Source of the DNA: Achatina immaculata
Lineage: Eukaryota; Mollusca; Gastropoda; Stylommatophora; Achatinidae
Direction of reading: 5' to 3'
Length of the DNA: 64,000 nt
Assembly (NCBI GenBank): GCA_009760885.1
Contig: CM019713.1
Location: forward strand, 79,922,247 to 79,986,246
This document shows, one piece after another, positions 43,250 to 54,696 of this stretch. The notes beneath the pieces are model-generated. The model was not told where the DNA came from and made no database searches. It saw only the letters and a program-made list of their open reading frames with translations. Position 1 is the first letter of the stretch; each line of letters opens with the position of its first letter. Made by a program: the position numbers and the translations under genes.

Positions 43250-45535
43250 TTGATCTGTACTTGGATGTTTAGTGGTAGGTATTGAAGCATGTGGAATAGA
43301 GTAAGTTAGCTGGGGTAAAGCTGGGACGACCATCCCCAACCCAGCGCATCACAGATGGTGGATGGTGGAGGATCCCTGTGAATAAGCAGGCGCGGACCAA
43401 CTGGCGGTAGACTCAGAGAGCGAGGTTGGGTAGTAGGTGGCTCTACTACTCCTCAGTGCCACAGGTGCTCAGAGAAGGGAATACCAGGCGGGTAAGAGGC
43501 GCTGCCTTGCGGGTATGACAAGAAGTACAAATACTGGCGGAGAGTCCGTACACAAACCGACAGAAGGCAACGGGAAACCACTGTTGTAGCTCCCAAGAAT
43601 AAGTATGCTTATTCAGAGTAATAGATTTGTCATGAACGACGTTAATGGATGTTTCATTGAAATAGCCTCGTCCGGTAGGGCAGCTCACAAGCCACAAGTG
43701 AGGCCAGATCTTTACCAAGCTACTGGTAGCAAAACTAACAAGTTCAAAATAGCAACATGGAATGTTAGAACTTTATTCCAGTCTGGGCATTTTGAAAATG
43801 TAAAGAGGGAAATGGAAAAGATGATGATCAACATATTAGGAATGAGTGAACTTAGATGGACAAGTGCAGGGAAGATAAACTCTGATAAATATACAATAAT
43901 ATATTCAGGAAGTGAGAAACATGAACGAGGCGTAGGAATAATATTTTACGAATAAACAGCAAAGACATTTGTAGGATATTTGAACATCTCGGACCGAGTC
44001 CTGCTAGCACAACTGAAAAGACGTCCAATAAACATAAATAGTATACAAGCTCCAACATCTGAAAGCTCTGAAGAAGATGTACATCTATTTTATAATGACA
44101 TAGAGACATCCCTAAAGCACACACATTCAAACGAAATTACCATAGTCAGGTGAGATTTTAATGCCAAAGTTGGTAAATGAGAACTTCAGATATCGTTGGT
44201 GACTATGGATTGGGGGAGAGGAATGACAGAGCTTGTAAATTTATTGAACGGACATGAATACATAGCATGGTTGTAAGAAACACCTGGTTTAAACAACATC
44301 CTCTAAGACTGGCAACGTGGTGCACCCAGACTAAAAGGCTTTTAACCAGATAAACTACGTATTAATCAACAAACGATTCCGCAATGCATTACTGACAACA
44401 AAAACCAACACTAACAGAAAGAGCTCTAGAAGTACAGAAAGATCTCTATTTATGCATCATAGATTACACCAAGGCATTCGACAAGGTGAAAAATAGTGAA
44501 ATTATTAAAATGCTTGAAGACATCAATATAGACTGCAAGACGTGAGAATTGTAAAACATCTATACTGGAAGCAAGAAGCAGCAATTCGAGTTGAAAATAG
44601 AACTGGAAAATATCAACCTATAAAACAAGGGGTGCGACAAAGATGTGTAGTATCTCCAGAACTAGTTTTCCTGTTCATCGAGAATATTCTAAGAACGATC
44701 ACCACATAACCAGACATAAAAATTGGAGGATACAATATTAACAACATATGGTATGCTGACGACACAGTACTGATCGCTGAGAACTAAACAAGATCTGCAA
44801 AATCTCTCTGATAAAATCAACAAAGAAAGTGAACAGGAAGGCCTTACTTTGAACATCAAAAAGACAGAGATTATGGTTATATCTAAGAAACAGAATCCAC
44901 AAACTTGCAGTATAAAATAAAACGGGACTGTTCTAAAATAGTGCAGAAATTAAAAAACCTTGGAGCAGTAATAATTTCAGATGGGAAATGCAAACAAAAT
45001 AGGCCAAGCAAAGACTGCACTTTAGAGAATGAGAAACATATTATGTAACACATCCTTATCAATGAATGTTAGAAAACGAGTCCGTCCTAAAATGTTATAT
45101 TTAACCTAATATGGAAGTGAACCATGGACAATAGGCAAGTCTGCACAAAAATCATTGAAAGCAGCAGAAATATGGTTTATTAGAAGAATGTTGCGAATCC
45201 CCTGGACAGCAAAAATAACTAATGAAGAATGTATGAGAAGAGCTGGAGAGACAAAAAATCCTTGTCAAAAAGATAAGAGAGAGACAATGTACTTTCATGT
45301 GGCATGCAATGATGACAAGGGGCATTGAAAATATTATAACAACAAGAAAAATCGACGGATGAAGATTAAGGGAAAGACCAAGAGAAATGATGCTGGACAG
45401 TCTGACGGGATGGTGTGAGAGGAGATCATCAACTGAGCTGATGGCCTGCATGAAAGATCGTGTACTCTGGAGAAACATAATAGCCAACTCCAGTCGGCAC
45501 GGCACCTGATGATGATGATGAAGTTAGGTAGAATA
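43250..45535 (+). mobile_element. APE-type non-LTR retrotransposon with (TGA)n tail, nested between the LTR-like repeats
   Basis: After a 5' leader, the frame at 43605-43955 holds an endonuclease start: KIATWNVRTLFQSGHFENVK, ILGMSELRW and KHERGVGIIF. Next frames give APTSESSEEDVHLFYNDIE and a degraded DFNAKVG. A deletion removes the linker and early RT. 44440 onward gives CIIDYTKAFDKVK (motif A), IKQGVRQRCVVSPELVFLF (motif B), NNIWYADDTVLIAEN (motif C) and later C-terminal blocks. It ends GGCACCTGATGATGATGATG at about 45520. A second copy is at 50640-52215. Multiple stops. Confidence 0.87.
43605..43955 (+). pseudogene. Endonuclease N-terminus of the (TGA)n-tail retrotransposon
   Basis: This 116-codon frame contains the first two APE motifs, ATWNVRT (Asn) and MSELRW (metal-binding Glu), and GVGIIF. 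It stops at 43953 (TAA), after which the domain continues in other frames. It is a fragment of the element's single large protein. Confidence 0.82.
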
Positions 45536-47192
45536 GGTTCACCAGTTGTATGCAGATAGCTTAGGAGTTGTTAGGATTTAGCTAGCTATGGAAATCAAGT
45601 TATTCAACAGTTTGTTAGTTAGTGTTGGCTTATTGGCTAGTGTCCTCAACCGTAGAGTTGAAGGAAATGTTCTTTTGTAGGATTAGTAGGAGTGGGGTGT
45701 AAATTCAGGGGTATTGTCAGGTTCCTGCTTAGTTCAATTCGTGGCTGAGGTCCAGGTAGACCAGGCTAGTGAACATGTCCCAGCTTCACGCCCGTAGCAG
45801 TTAACCCTAGACGTCAGCTGAAAGGTTCTAGTTGAAATTCTACCTTGCGCTTGGCTGGAGCCAATGACTTGGAAGCCTGCAGCAACCACTCAGCTTGCAC
45901 ATGAGTTACGTTAATGTCCTCATGAAGACAGTCCTGGAGTCAAGGTAAATAAACGTTTATACGTGGCATTGCTGATTATTTTCGGTCATTGCTCCACCCT
46001 GGAAGTCGTCGACACAGAAAGGTGAAGGACAGTACGTGATTGACATTGACATTGTTGAAACAGGAATGACAATTTCCTGAACTCTATGGTAGATATCTGA
46101 GTATTTTCAGGTGTAGGACATTATGAACTGATGTTTACGTATTATTCCCTAGCAGATATTCAAAGGACTTGAATTGATCTCAGAATAGTGGACTTTTGTA
46201 TTGATAATATTGAGATTAGTGTTATTAGTTAATTGTGTTATTATGCTTAACCTTGGTAGATTTTCTTTTTACACGTGTTCCTTCTCTTTCAGAAGTGTAG
46301 TTTCCTTTTTGATGTTAATATTACTTATTATTACCTTGATTTCATAGTGCTGATTCTTCCCTCTAATAAGTGGTAGATAACTGACGATTTTTAGTCAAAA
46401 TATTGTTTTAAAAATTGATAATTTGTTGTTCCTGGCTTATTAACTAAAGAGTATTGCAATTATTAATTATGTCACTGTTATTTGAAATTATTAAGGGATT
46501 ATTTTTGTGTAGATTGTATACGTCTAATATTGTTTTAATTTTCTTTGGTCATAGATATTGGTTACATGTCTGAGTTTTTCCAGAAAGAGTCCCTTAGTTA
46601 TGGAAGACAACAGGCGTTGTCATATGGTGGATCTGAAGTGGACCTTATGCCTTTGAAGTACTATATCTGGGATGTCTTTATGAGATTCGGCTGCATTTTC
46701 GGATATCTTCAGCATATTATCAGATTACTTTTTTTTCTTGGAATTTATTGACTATATAACAGATGTACTAGTTAGTTCATTTTCTATCATGTTATGATAT
46801 TGATTATTATGTTGTTTTTTATTTTTGGTGAGGGGATTAAATTATGTAAAAAGATTTTGTAGAACTTACCTTGAGATGGATTTGGGAGCTTTATCTACAC
46901 TGGGATGTCTGCAACAATTCTTGAAATGTGAGTGTTTTTTTATTTATTGCATAATGGCCTCACTAGTAGTTGCTAAATGAATATACGGTATGTAGTCCTG
47001 ATTTGTAGGTGGCATTACTGATTGTGATGGTATTACCTCGGATTGACAGTATTACCTCGGATGTGATGTTATGAGAAACAAACGAACATACTTTATTTTC
47101 AGAAGGTTAAGAATTGGACACACAGGCCAGCCTGACACTGTGCCATTCATCATACAGCTTCCACTCGGCCACAGTCTGTCAGAGTAGTGGAG
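45536..47192. other. Interior of the LTR-like element or flanking DNA, no gene recognised
   Basis: AT-rich sequence with no readable gag, protease, RT or integrase motif. AAGTCGTCGACACAGAAAGG at about 46005 and the poly-pyrimidine runs near 46265-46310 are not diagnostic. Confidence 0.4.
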
Positions 47193-48021
47193 TGTATGCA
47201 AATTGTTTACAGAGCGGGTAAACAGCTCAGGAAAAACACGGGATCTCGGGATAGCTTGGGTACAGTTATGGTATAAATACCACCCACGATTAGATTAGAG
47301 AGGAAGCCTTACTTGTACTGATGCAGACAGAGCCTTACGATATATTAGTGTGAGAGTCTCGTTATGTTTTGTTTCGACAAATAAGAGTTTTCAGTAGCAG
47401 CAGTTTTCGGTAGAGGCAATTTAATTGAAAATGTAGATGTAAGATTAGTCTTTGAGATAGGTTAGGTTGTTGTTGAGGAGTGTTTTTCTCGTTGGAAAAG
47501 TGGTAAGTATGCTTATTTGTGTACATTTAAAAATGTGAAGTCTTGTCCCATATGACGAAGAGTTTCTCACATCGGGAATGGAATTGACATTGTAACTGAT
47601 ATTGTATTTTTCTTACCAGCCTGATGAGCTGCGTTTCCGCAATATCGACTGTCATTTTTTCATCAATGAATGTGACATCTTGTATTTGCTTCAAATCGTA
47701 GACTTGGTTACTTCCTTGTGGAAACTTACATGTTGTTTAAATGGTTGACTGTAAGTCTTAGTGTAGTACAGTTATTACTTGGTGTACTGAGGTGGCTTTG
47801 TGGGCAACCTAGTGTTCTTGCTGTGTTGCGGTATGTATAGTAAGTAACAAATGTTACAAACTTGATTCAATACTAAAGCTTTTGTAAAGTAACAAAAGGA
47901 GAAGAAGTGAGCAAGAAACCACATTTGTAGGCAGCAGACACACCATTTCCAAAGTATACAGTTTATTTCTCAGGTTGATAATACAACTCTATCTGTCATA
48001 CTATTTTAGTGGTGCCGTGAC
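47193..48021 (+). repeat. Long terminal repeat-like sequence, right copy
   Basis: It pairs with 41970-42775. A canonical TATA box (GGTATAAATACC, about 47270-47281) precedes a likely start region. The repeat ends TTTTAGTGGTGCCGTGACA. The TGGTGCCGTGAC part looks like a tRNA primer-binding site, which would normally sit just outside a 5' LTR, not a 3' LTR. Confidence 0.75.
47270..47281 (+). promoter_or_regulatory. TATA box in the right LTR-like repeat
   Basis: GGTATAAATACC lies about 80 bp into the repeat, a plausible position for the LTR promoter. The left copy has lost the motif. Confidence 0.55.
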
Positions 48022-48049
48022 AGGTATTTATCTGTCCACTGCTGACAAA

Positions 48050-48400
48050 ATCTATTTTAGGCAGAAGAAAGAAGAAAAACAGTTATGCCATACTTTGAGC
48101 CAGCAGAAACAAGAATTGCAAACATTGTCAATTGCACAGCCAGTGCAAAGACAAATAACAGTAATGGCCATATATCTGCCCTGAGAAAGACGAGCAAAAC
48201 TAGTTATCAGATATTGGGATTCTAGAAAGAAGGTTATCAGTACGGTCAAATTTTGGTTCCATAGAAAGAGAGAATGCAGTAATGGACTAAGAGAAATAAG
48301 AATAATGGTCAGATATTAGGTCACCAGAAGAAAGAGGAATAACCGTAATTATTGGATACTGACCAGTAGAAAATGAGACAGTTGTAACGCTGAATCGGGG
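48050..48400. repeat. Degenerate ~48-50-bp minisatellite, right part
   Basis: Units such as GAAATAAGAATAATGGTCAG with ATATTAGGTCACCAGAAGAA match the style of the array at 41380-41860. Confidence 0.6.
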
Positions 48401-49389
48401 GAGAAACTGGAGAGTTGTTTAATACGGCCTGATATTCTCACCAACTCAGAGAAAGCAAATAAAACATTGATTCATCCTGCCATTGTACTTTCTGTCACAA
48501 TTTCCTGCTTTGTCATTATTTGTTTTAGGTTTCTCTACTTTCTGTTTATTCTCACAGTACTCACAAAACAAGAAAGTATTACACATCGGTTCCTTTCTTT
48601 TCGTACACAACAGTACCTTGTAAACATTTATCTCCACTATAGCCTACTATACATTAGGAACAGTTTCCGTACGTGTAGTCTCAGGTTCTGTTTAAACAAT
48701 ACTTAGAGCACGGTGAATAGCAACTCTTGCCATAGTAGTTCGCATGGTAATCTAAAATTTGAGAATGTAAAAATAATAAAACGTGTAACTATCTTTAACC
48801 TCTGACATTCTCATTCAATTATATCTCAGATAAACACGTTTTCCATTTCTAATAAGTGCGAACATTTTATTACACAATTGGCTCATTTCATGGACAAACT
48901 TTATGGATAATTTCAAGTATAAAAAGTTATCAGTGTTATCAATCTATTTATGTGCTAATTTCACTTTATAACTTGTAAATTAAATCAGATTTCATGAAAC
49001 GATGAAAAGAATAACATTTAGATGACACAGAATTTACAAATAAACCTGATTAAATTAGATTGTACAACAAAGCTTTCAAATTAAAAAAAAACCTATGCAT
49101 AAATGATTAGCAAAAGCATGTAATAACGAATAAAAGCAGAATGCATACGCCAAAAGGACCTTGAAAACATGTTCTTTCTTACAAAGAACATACCATAGTA
49201 AAACTCCATAATCACAAAACATGATTCTTGTGTATATATAAACTGTCACAGTATTGTCAGACTTCTTTTCTCAGACATTTTTTAAAGACTTTCTGTCAGA
49301 GAAACACTTTAAAAATGAAATGATGGTCATTAAATTTGGTTTGCACTTTTCTTCTTTGCTACTGAGTCCAACAAATTATTAGAATTTTT
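48401..49389. other. 1 kb without recognised gene
   Basis: AT-rich; a poly-A tract lies near 49083-49091. No feature assigned. Confidence 0.4.
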
Positions 49390-50620
49390 CCGTCATGGCC
49401 CTACCCAGAAAATGTAATTCGTGAAGCCTTCAACCGTATCCAACTAGTGAGCCTCAAAGAAGCATTCAGAAAAAAAAACCTGTTACCTCATGTGACAGAG
49501 TTAAGTTATTGCTTCCTGTCCAGCCGCTTGGTCAGATGGTTAAGAAAATCTTTTATCTTCTTCTGCCACTAATCCAGCCCGACCCCGACACCCGCGACAT
49601 TCTCTCTGATCCACCCCTATTAGCATACAAGCGTGAGCCAAATCTTAAGGACATCCTCGTCCACAGCCACTTGAAGCAGAGCCTTACATATGTTGGCACC
49701 AGAAAATGTAACCACCCTCGCTGTGTTATCTGCCCTGTAGTTTGGGAAACGAAAACAATCACCTTTCATAAAACTACCCTTACTCTTCATGAGAGATTCA
49801 CATGCGAGTCTCGTAATGTAATATATGTTATCGTATGCAAAAGATGCAGGATAACTTGATAAAACTGGCCTCAGACTAGGGGACCGCATGCAGAAACATC
49901 TGTACGATATCACCCAGCTTGCTTTAAAACCAGTTTCGAATCATTTCTATGGATCCAACCACAGAGACAAATCTGATTTTCTGATACCAGCCATCAAACT
50001 ATGTCACGTAGATGACACAAGCCGCCTGGCGCTTCAAAACTGCTCTATTCACGACTTCGGGACGCTGGAACCGCACAGTTTGAGCTCTTTATTCAGCTAC
50101 ATATAACGTCCTTAAGAATCATAATCCCTCTCCAATAAGCTCCATTCTCTTCTCATTTGTTGCACAAAGCTCAGAACCTCATCACTATCCAACCATAATC
50201 GTTTATTTCACCTTCTCCTAGCTAGTTTACTGTTGTATCATTCTCTCCCCTTAATAACTTCCCTAACCACCACCAGTAGTTACGATCCACCTATCATATA
50301 TCACAGATCTCTATTTAAACATTCTCTACACTCCGCCATGCGCATTTCTGCACGTTTCTAAACGAGCTCCTCTCGAAGGTAGCAACGGGCGCATTACTGA
50401 TTGAAATTCGCAAAAGTTTCCAGTTGTTTCAAGCTAAATGCTCTATTTATTTTATTTATTTTTCTTAAACATAGGATTCATGTGAATCTATACTTACCCC
50501 TTCTCTCTAACTGTTCGTCCTATTTGTGTTTGTACAAATAAGGCTCACGCCGAAACGTCACAACTTTGTGCTCGTTAAGTAATAAAGCTGTTCCTAAGTT
50601 TTTCCTAGTCTGTACATTTT
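49390..50620 (+). mobile_element. Penelope-like element, 3' half with GIY-YIG endonuclease
   Basis: The coding remains from 49440 include LSDPPLLAYKREPNLKDILV, a Cys cluster KCNHPRCVICPV, and CESRNVIYVIVCKRC (GIY-YIG core start). After a frameshift near 49860 comes TGLRLGDRMQKHLYDI and then HFYGSNHRDKSDF, LEPHSLSSLFSYI. This order (connector, CxxC, GIY-YIG) is that of the C-terminal part of canonical Penelope-like retroelements. The RT domain is absent (5' truncation). The 3' non-coding end (GCTCACGCCGAAACGTCAC, 50540) is shared with 32821-32995. Confidence 0.83.
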
Positions 50621-50639
50621 ACCAAAGAAACCAGGTGCG

Positions 50640-52215
50640 AAGGAATGTGAGGACGACAGAACTATCAGTCTCTCATGTCACATAACAAAGCTACTTCTGT
50701 GAATTATTATGAGAAGAAGGAGGGAAAAGATTAAAATGGAAATAGCAGATGAACAGTTCGGATTTGTTGAAGGAAAGGGAACTCACAATGCCATTTATGC
50801 TTTACCAACACTAACAGAAAGAGCTTTAGCAGTACAGAAAGACCTCTACTTATGCTTCATTGATTATACCAAGGCATTCGACAAGGTGAAACATGATGAG
50901 AGTATTAAAATGCAAGAAGATGTAGACGGGAAAAACCTAAGGATTGCAAAACATTTAAACTGGCAGCAAGAAGCAGCGATTTGAGTTGAAAATAAAACTG
51001 GAAAATATCATGCAATAAACAAAGGAATGCTACAAGGTTGAGTACTATCATCATCATCATCATCAAGTGCCGTGTCGACTGGCGTTGGCTATATTGCTCC
51101 TTCAGAGTATTCGAACCTTCATGCAGGCCATTAGGTCAGTTGGTGATTTCCTCTACTATCGCCAGACCTTTTTTTTCTTTCTAGACCGAAAAAGAAAAAG
51201 AGGAAGACCAAAACGAAGATGGCTGCAAGACATCGTTGACGATCTGGAAATGGATGCAACAGCAGCAGGCCATCTTGCTCACAACCTAGAGGCCTACAGG
51301 AGTGCTGTTTGGGAGGCAAAGTTCCGCAAGACGTGCAAATGAATGAATGAGAGCGAAAACATTCAAAGAACTATCATCACAGAACCAGGTATAAAAGTAG
51401 GAGGCTACAATTATAACAACCTATGGTATGCTGACGACACAGTACTGATAGCTGAGAACTAAACAAGATCTGCAAAATCTCTCTGATAAAATCAACAATA
51501 AAAGTGAACAGAAAGGTCTTACTTTGAACATAAAAATGACAGAGACTATGGTTACATCTAAGAAACAGAATCCACCAACTTGCAGTATAAAATTAAACGG
51601 AACTGTTCTAAAATAGTGCAGAAATTCAACAACCTTGGAGCAGTAATAACTTCAGATGGGAAATGCAGAACGGAAAATAAGAACAGAATAGGCCAAGCAA
51701 AAATTGCATTTCAGAGAGTGAGAAACATTATGAACACATCCTTATCAATGAATGTTAGAAAAAGAGTCCTAAAATGCTATATTGAACCTATCTTGTTATA
51801 TGGAAGTGAATCATGGAAAATAGGCAAGTCTGCACAAAAATCATTTGAAGCAGCAGAAATGTAGTTTATTATAAGAATGTTGCGAATCCCCCGGAGAGCA
51901 AAAATAACTAATGAAGAATGTAGGAGAAGAGCTGAAGAGACAAAAAAACCTTGTCAAAAAGATAAGAGAGAGACAATGTACTTTCACAGGACATGCAATG
52001 AGAAGAGGGAGCATTGAAAATATTATAAAACAGGAAAAATAGAAGGAAGAAGATCAAGAGGAAGACCAAGAGAAATAATACTGGACAGTCTGACGGGATG
52101 GTGTTGAAGGAGATCACCAACTGAACTGATGGCCTGCATGAAAGATCGGGTACTCTGGAGAAGCATAATAGCCAACGCCGGTTGGCACGGAACCTGATGA
52201 TGATGATGATGTTCA
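50640..52215 (+). mobile_element. (TGA)n-tail non-LTR retrotransposon, second copy, with internal insertion
   Basis: RT-domain remains start at KIKMEIADEQFGFVEGKGTH (about 50730) and CFIDYTKAFDKVKHDES (motif A). The copy is interrupted at 51031-51352, and resumes with YNNLWYADDTVLIAEN (motif C, 51413-51460), FNNLGAVITSDGKCRTENKN, RVLKCYIEPILLYGSESWK and RRMLRIPR. It ends GGCACGGAACCTGATGATGA at about 52212. It is 5' truncated next to the Penelope-like 3' end. Stops throughout. Confidence 0.87.
51031..51352. mobile_element. Composite insert: two 3' ends from different retrotransposon families
   Basis: 51035-51170 is a minus-strand 3' end of the (TGA)n-tail family (complement of CGGCACTTGATGATGATG with CCTGCATGAAGGTT). 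51180-51350 is a plus-strand 3' end of the 36840-39310 family: KRKRGRPKRRWLQDIVDDLE, AHNLEAYRSAVWEAK and a GAATGAATGA end. Both are 5' truncated and joined head to head. Confidence 0.8.
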
Positions 52216-52399
52216 AATTATTTTACTGTTAAAAAAAAAGAAATGCAATAAATACGATGTTGCGATTTAAACTGAAGTTTTCTGATCAGACAAGGACAAA
52301 GTGCCTGAAACGTTCACTTGGACATAACTTCATGTGCAGACCAGAACTGTACTCGCCAGATGATTCATGAGCACACAAAAGTGACACTAGTCAAAACAG

Positions 52400-53240
52400 C
52401 ATTTTTGACATTAACTCATGACAGGTTCAAGAGAATGGCATGAAACTTACTGAACACAAAAGTCACTGACCATGTTATTGAATGCCTACGAAAGATTGAA
52501 GCACCTAGAATCAATTCATTTGAAATTTCAATGCGCAAGTATGGTTCATCTCACTACAGAACAGCGACTCATCATCACTGGACATTTACAGACACACACA
52601 GTCAGAATGTGTAGTGGCCAGAAAATTTAATGTGGTTAGAAGTACCATTAGTCACCTTTGGAGACGGTTTCAAGAAAAGGGCTCAGTTGCAGACCAGCCG
52701 CGCAGTGGAACACTCATAGTCAAAACTCCTGCCGAAGATTGTTTCATACGGCTGCTTCCTCAACACTCCAGTCAATGACACCAGCTCGTCGAATTTCAGA
52801 TCAAACGGTCAGGAATCGACCGCACGACGCTGGTTTTTGGGCTAGAAGACCCTACAGAGGTCCTGGCTTAAGGACCAGCATCGCTATTACTGACTGCAGT
52901 GGGCGAATCAGCAGTGTCAGTGGGCCGTTTCGAATGACTGGAGAAGGGTTTGGTTTATTAATAAATCATTCGTTCTGCTCCAGCGACACATAAAAGGAGA
53001 AGATTTTACCGAAGAATCCATGAGCGCTACGGCCAGAATTGCGTGTTAGAGATGTACTGGTGTGGGGGACGATGACCGTCATGGGAAGAAGTGACCTGGT
53101 GCGAGATGAAGGACGCCTGAATGCAGTCATCCCACAACAGATCAACGGCTAATCGGATCCATATCAAGGATATGTGGTTCCCTGATTCATGCCAGAGGAG
53201 GCCATACACCTTACTGAAACGGAGGCCTCAGTCGCATAGA
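52400..53240 (+). pseudogene. Tc1-like transposase relic
   Basis: Plus-strand pieces include QRLIITGHLQTHTVRMC, a region like the second helix-turn-helix (RFQEKGSVADQPRSGT near 52670), ARRISDQTVRNRPHDAGFWA-RRPYRGP (52780-52870), and later GTMTVMGRSDLV and LNAVIPQQ. These match the N-terminal DNA-binding part and later catalytic-core blocks of Tc1-family transposases. Several shifts; terminal repeats were not identified. Confidence 0.78.
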
Positions 53241-54020
53241 ATAAAAGTCCAAATCAAATTTTATGAACATAATTTCATTGTTAAAGTGTTAAAATTTCTT
53301 CATGCCAAGATTGAAACACAGTACACAGAAAGATAAACAGCCACAGCCTACAGGAAGAAAATACGAACATTAATTTCAGTCGGGAACTTGCCAATCATTC
53401 CAAAACACCCAGTGAAGTTGAGGACATAGGTATAGATGAGTTATGGAGTTCTTACAGCACAGCCATAATCACAGCAGCAAAAGCAAGCGCTAGACTGAAA
53501 AAACCAAATAGAAAAGCATGGATATCAGATAAAACATGGAAGTATATACATGAAAGACGAGCAGTCAAATCAGACATGTTGAATGCAAAAACAGATCTTG
53601 GAAAAGATCTGACGAAAGCAACATACAAAGAAATAGACAAGAAAGTAAAAAGTTCAGCTAAAAGGGATAAAAGAGAATACATAGACAATATGGTGAAAGA
53701 GGCAGAAAAAGCAGCAAAAACAGGAGACAGCAAAACTTTATATAACATACAAAAGAGGCTAACAGATACTATTACATCAAAATAAAAATCAGTCATTAGT
53801 AAAACTGGGACCCTATTAACATCAAGTAAAGACCAAAAGCAAAGATGGGATGAACTTCCAAGAAATACTTAATCGACCACACCCAGAAGAATTGTTAAAC
53901 CTTGCAACCGACTTACCAGCCCCACAACTAAATCTCAACCTAGATGAAATTACATTGCATGAAATTGAAACAGCAGTTAATTTAATGGCTAACAACAAAG
54001 CTGCAGGTGAAGATGAAATA

Positions 54021-54081
54021 ACACCCGAAATGCTAAAAGTGATCAACAGTCACTGTTGATCACTTTTAGCATTTCGGGTGT
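54021..54081. repeat. Perfect 30-bp palindrome (snap-back insertion) in the RTE copy
   Basis: Left arm 54021-54050 and right arm 54052-54081 are exact reverse complements separated by one C. After the right arm the normal RTE text (AAAAGCTATCAATAGTGACA) resumes. Confidence 0.95.
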
Positions 54082-54249
54082 AAAAGCTATCAATAGTGAC
54101 AACATGAGACAACTACAGAGAATGTTTAACAAGATTTGGAAAGAAGAAAACGTCCTTTCTAATTGGGAAAAAGAAATCATTATTAAAATACCAAAAAAGG
54201 CAACCTTAGTGACTGTAATAAATGGAGAGGAGTAACTTTAATATCAGTT

Positions 54250-54696
54250 GTGTCAAAAGTATTTTGCAAGGTCATTTTGAATAGACTTAAAGATATAGTG
54301 GATACTGCAATGAGAGAAGAACAAGCAGGATTTCGAAAAGGGAGAAGCTGTCTCAACCAGATCTTTATACTCAGAATAATACTTGAAGAACATATTGAAA
54401 AGCAGAAACCATTAATACTTAACTTCATAGATTTTAATAAGGCGTTTGATAGCATACACAGAGATTCATTATGGAAAATTTTAAGTCTATATGGAATACC
54501 ATCTAAAATTGTCAACATCACTAAGGACTTATACAATGGATATGTTTGTGCAGTTAAGACAGAAGAAGGGATGAGTGAATGGATCCAGATTGAAACAGGT
54601 GTGAAACAAGGATGTATACTGTCTCCTTTACTTTTTGGGATTACAATAGACTTCATAACGAAGAAATGCTGCACAGGTAACACAGGTATCGAATAG
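54250..54696 (+). pseudogene. Reverse transcriptase core of the young RTE copy
   Basis: 148 open codons contain RT motifs 1, 2, A (FIDFNKAFDS) and B (GVKQGCILSPLLF). A TAG at 54694-54696 replaces a Trp codon present in the 21-kb copy (DWVHGTQ). Motif C (FADD) follows in frame after the stop at about 54727. A substitution K to N occurs next to motif A. The enzyme would be truncated before its active-site FADD. Confidence 0.87.

Noticed and set aside
43310..43400. Possible self-cleaving ribozyme in the 5' leader of the retrotransposon
   Set aside because: A short GCTGGG/CCCAGC pairing exists, but the nested pairings of an HDV-like or hammerhead fold could not be completed.
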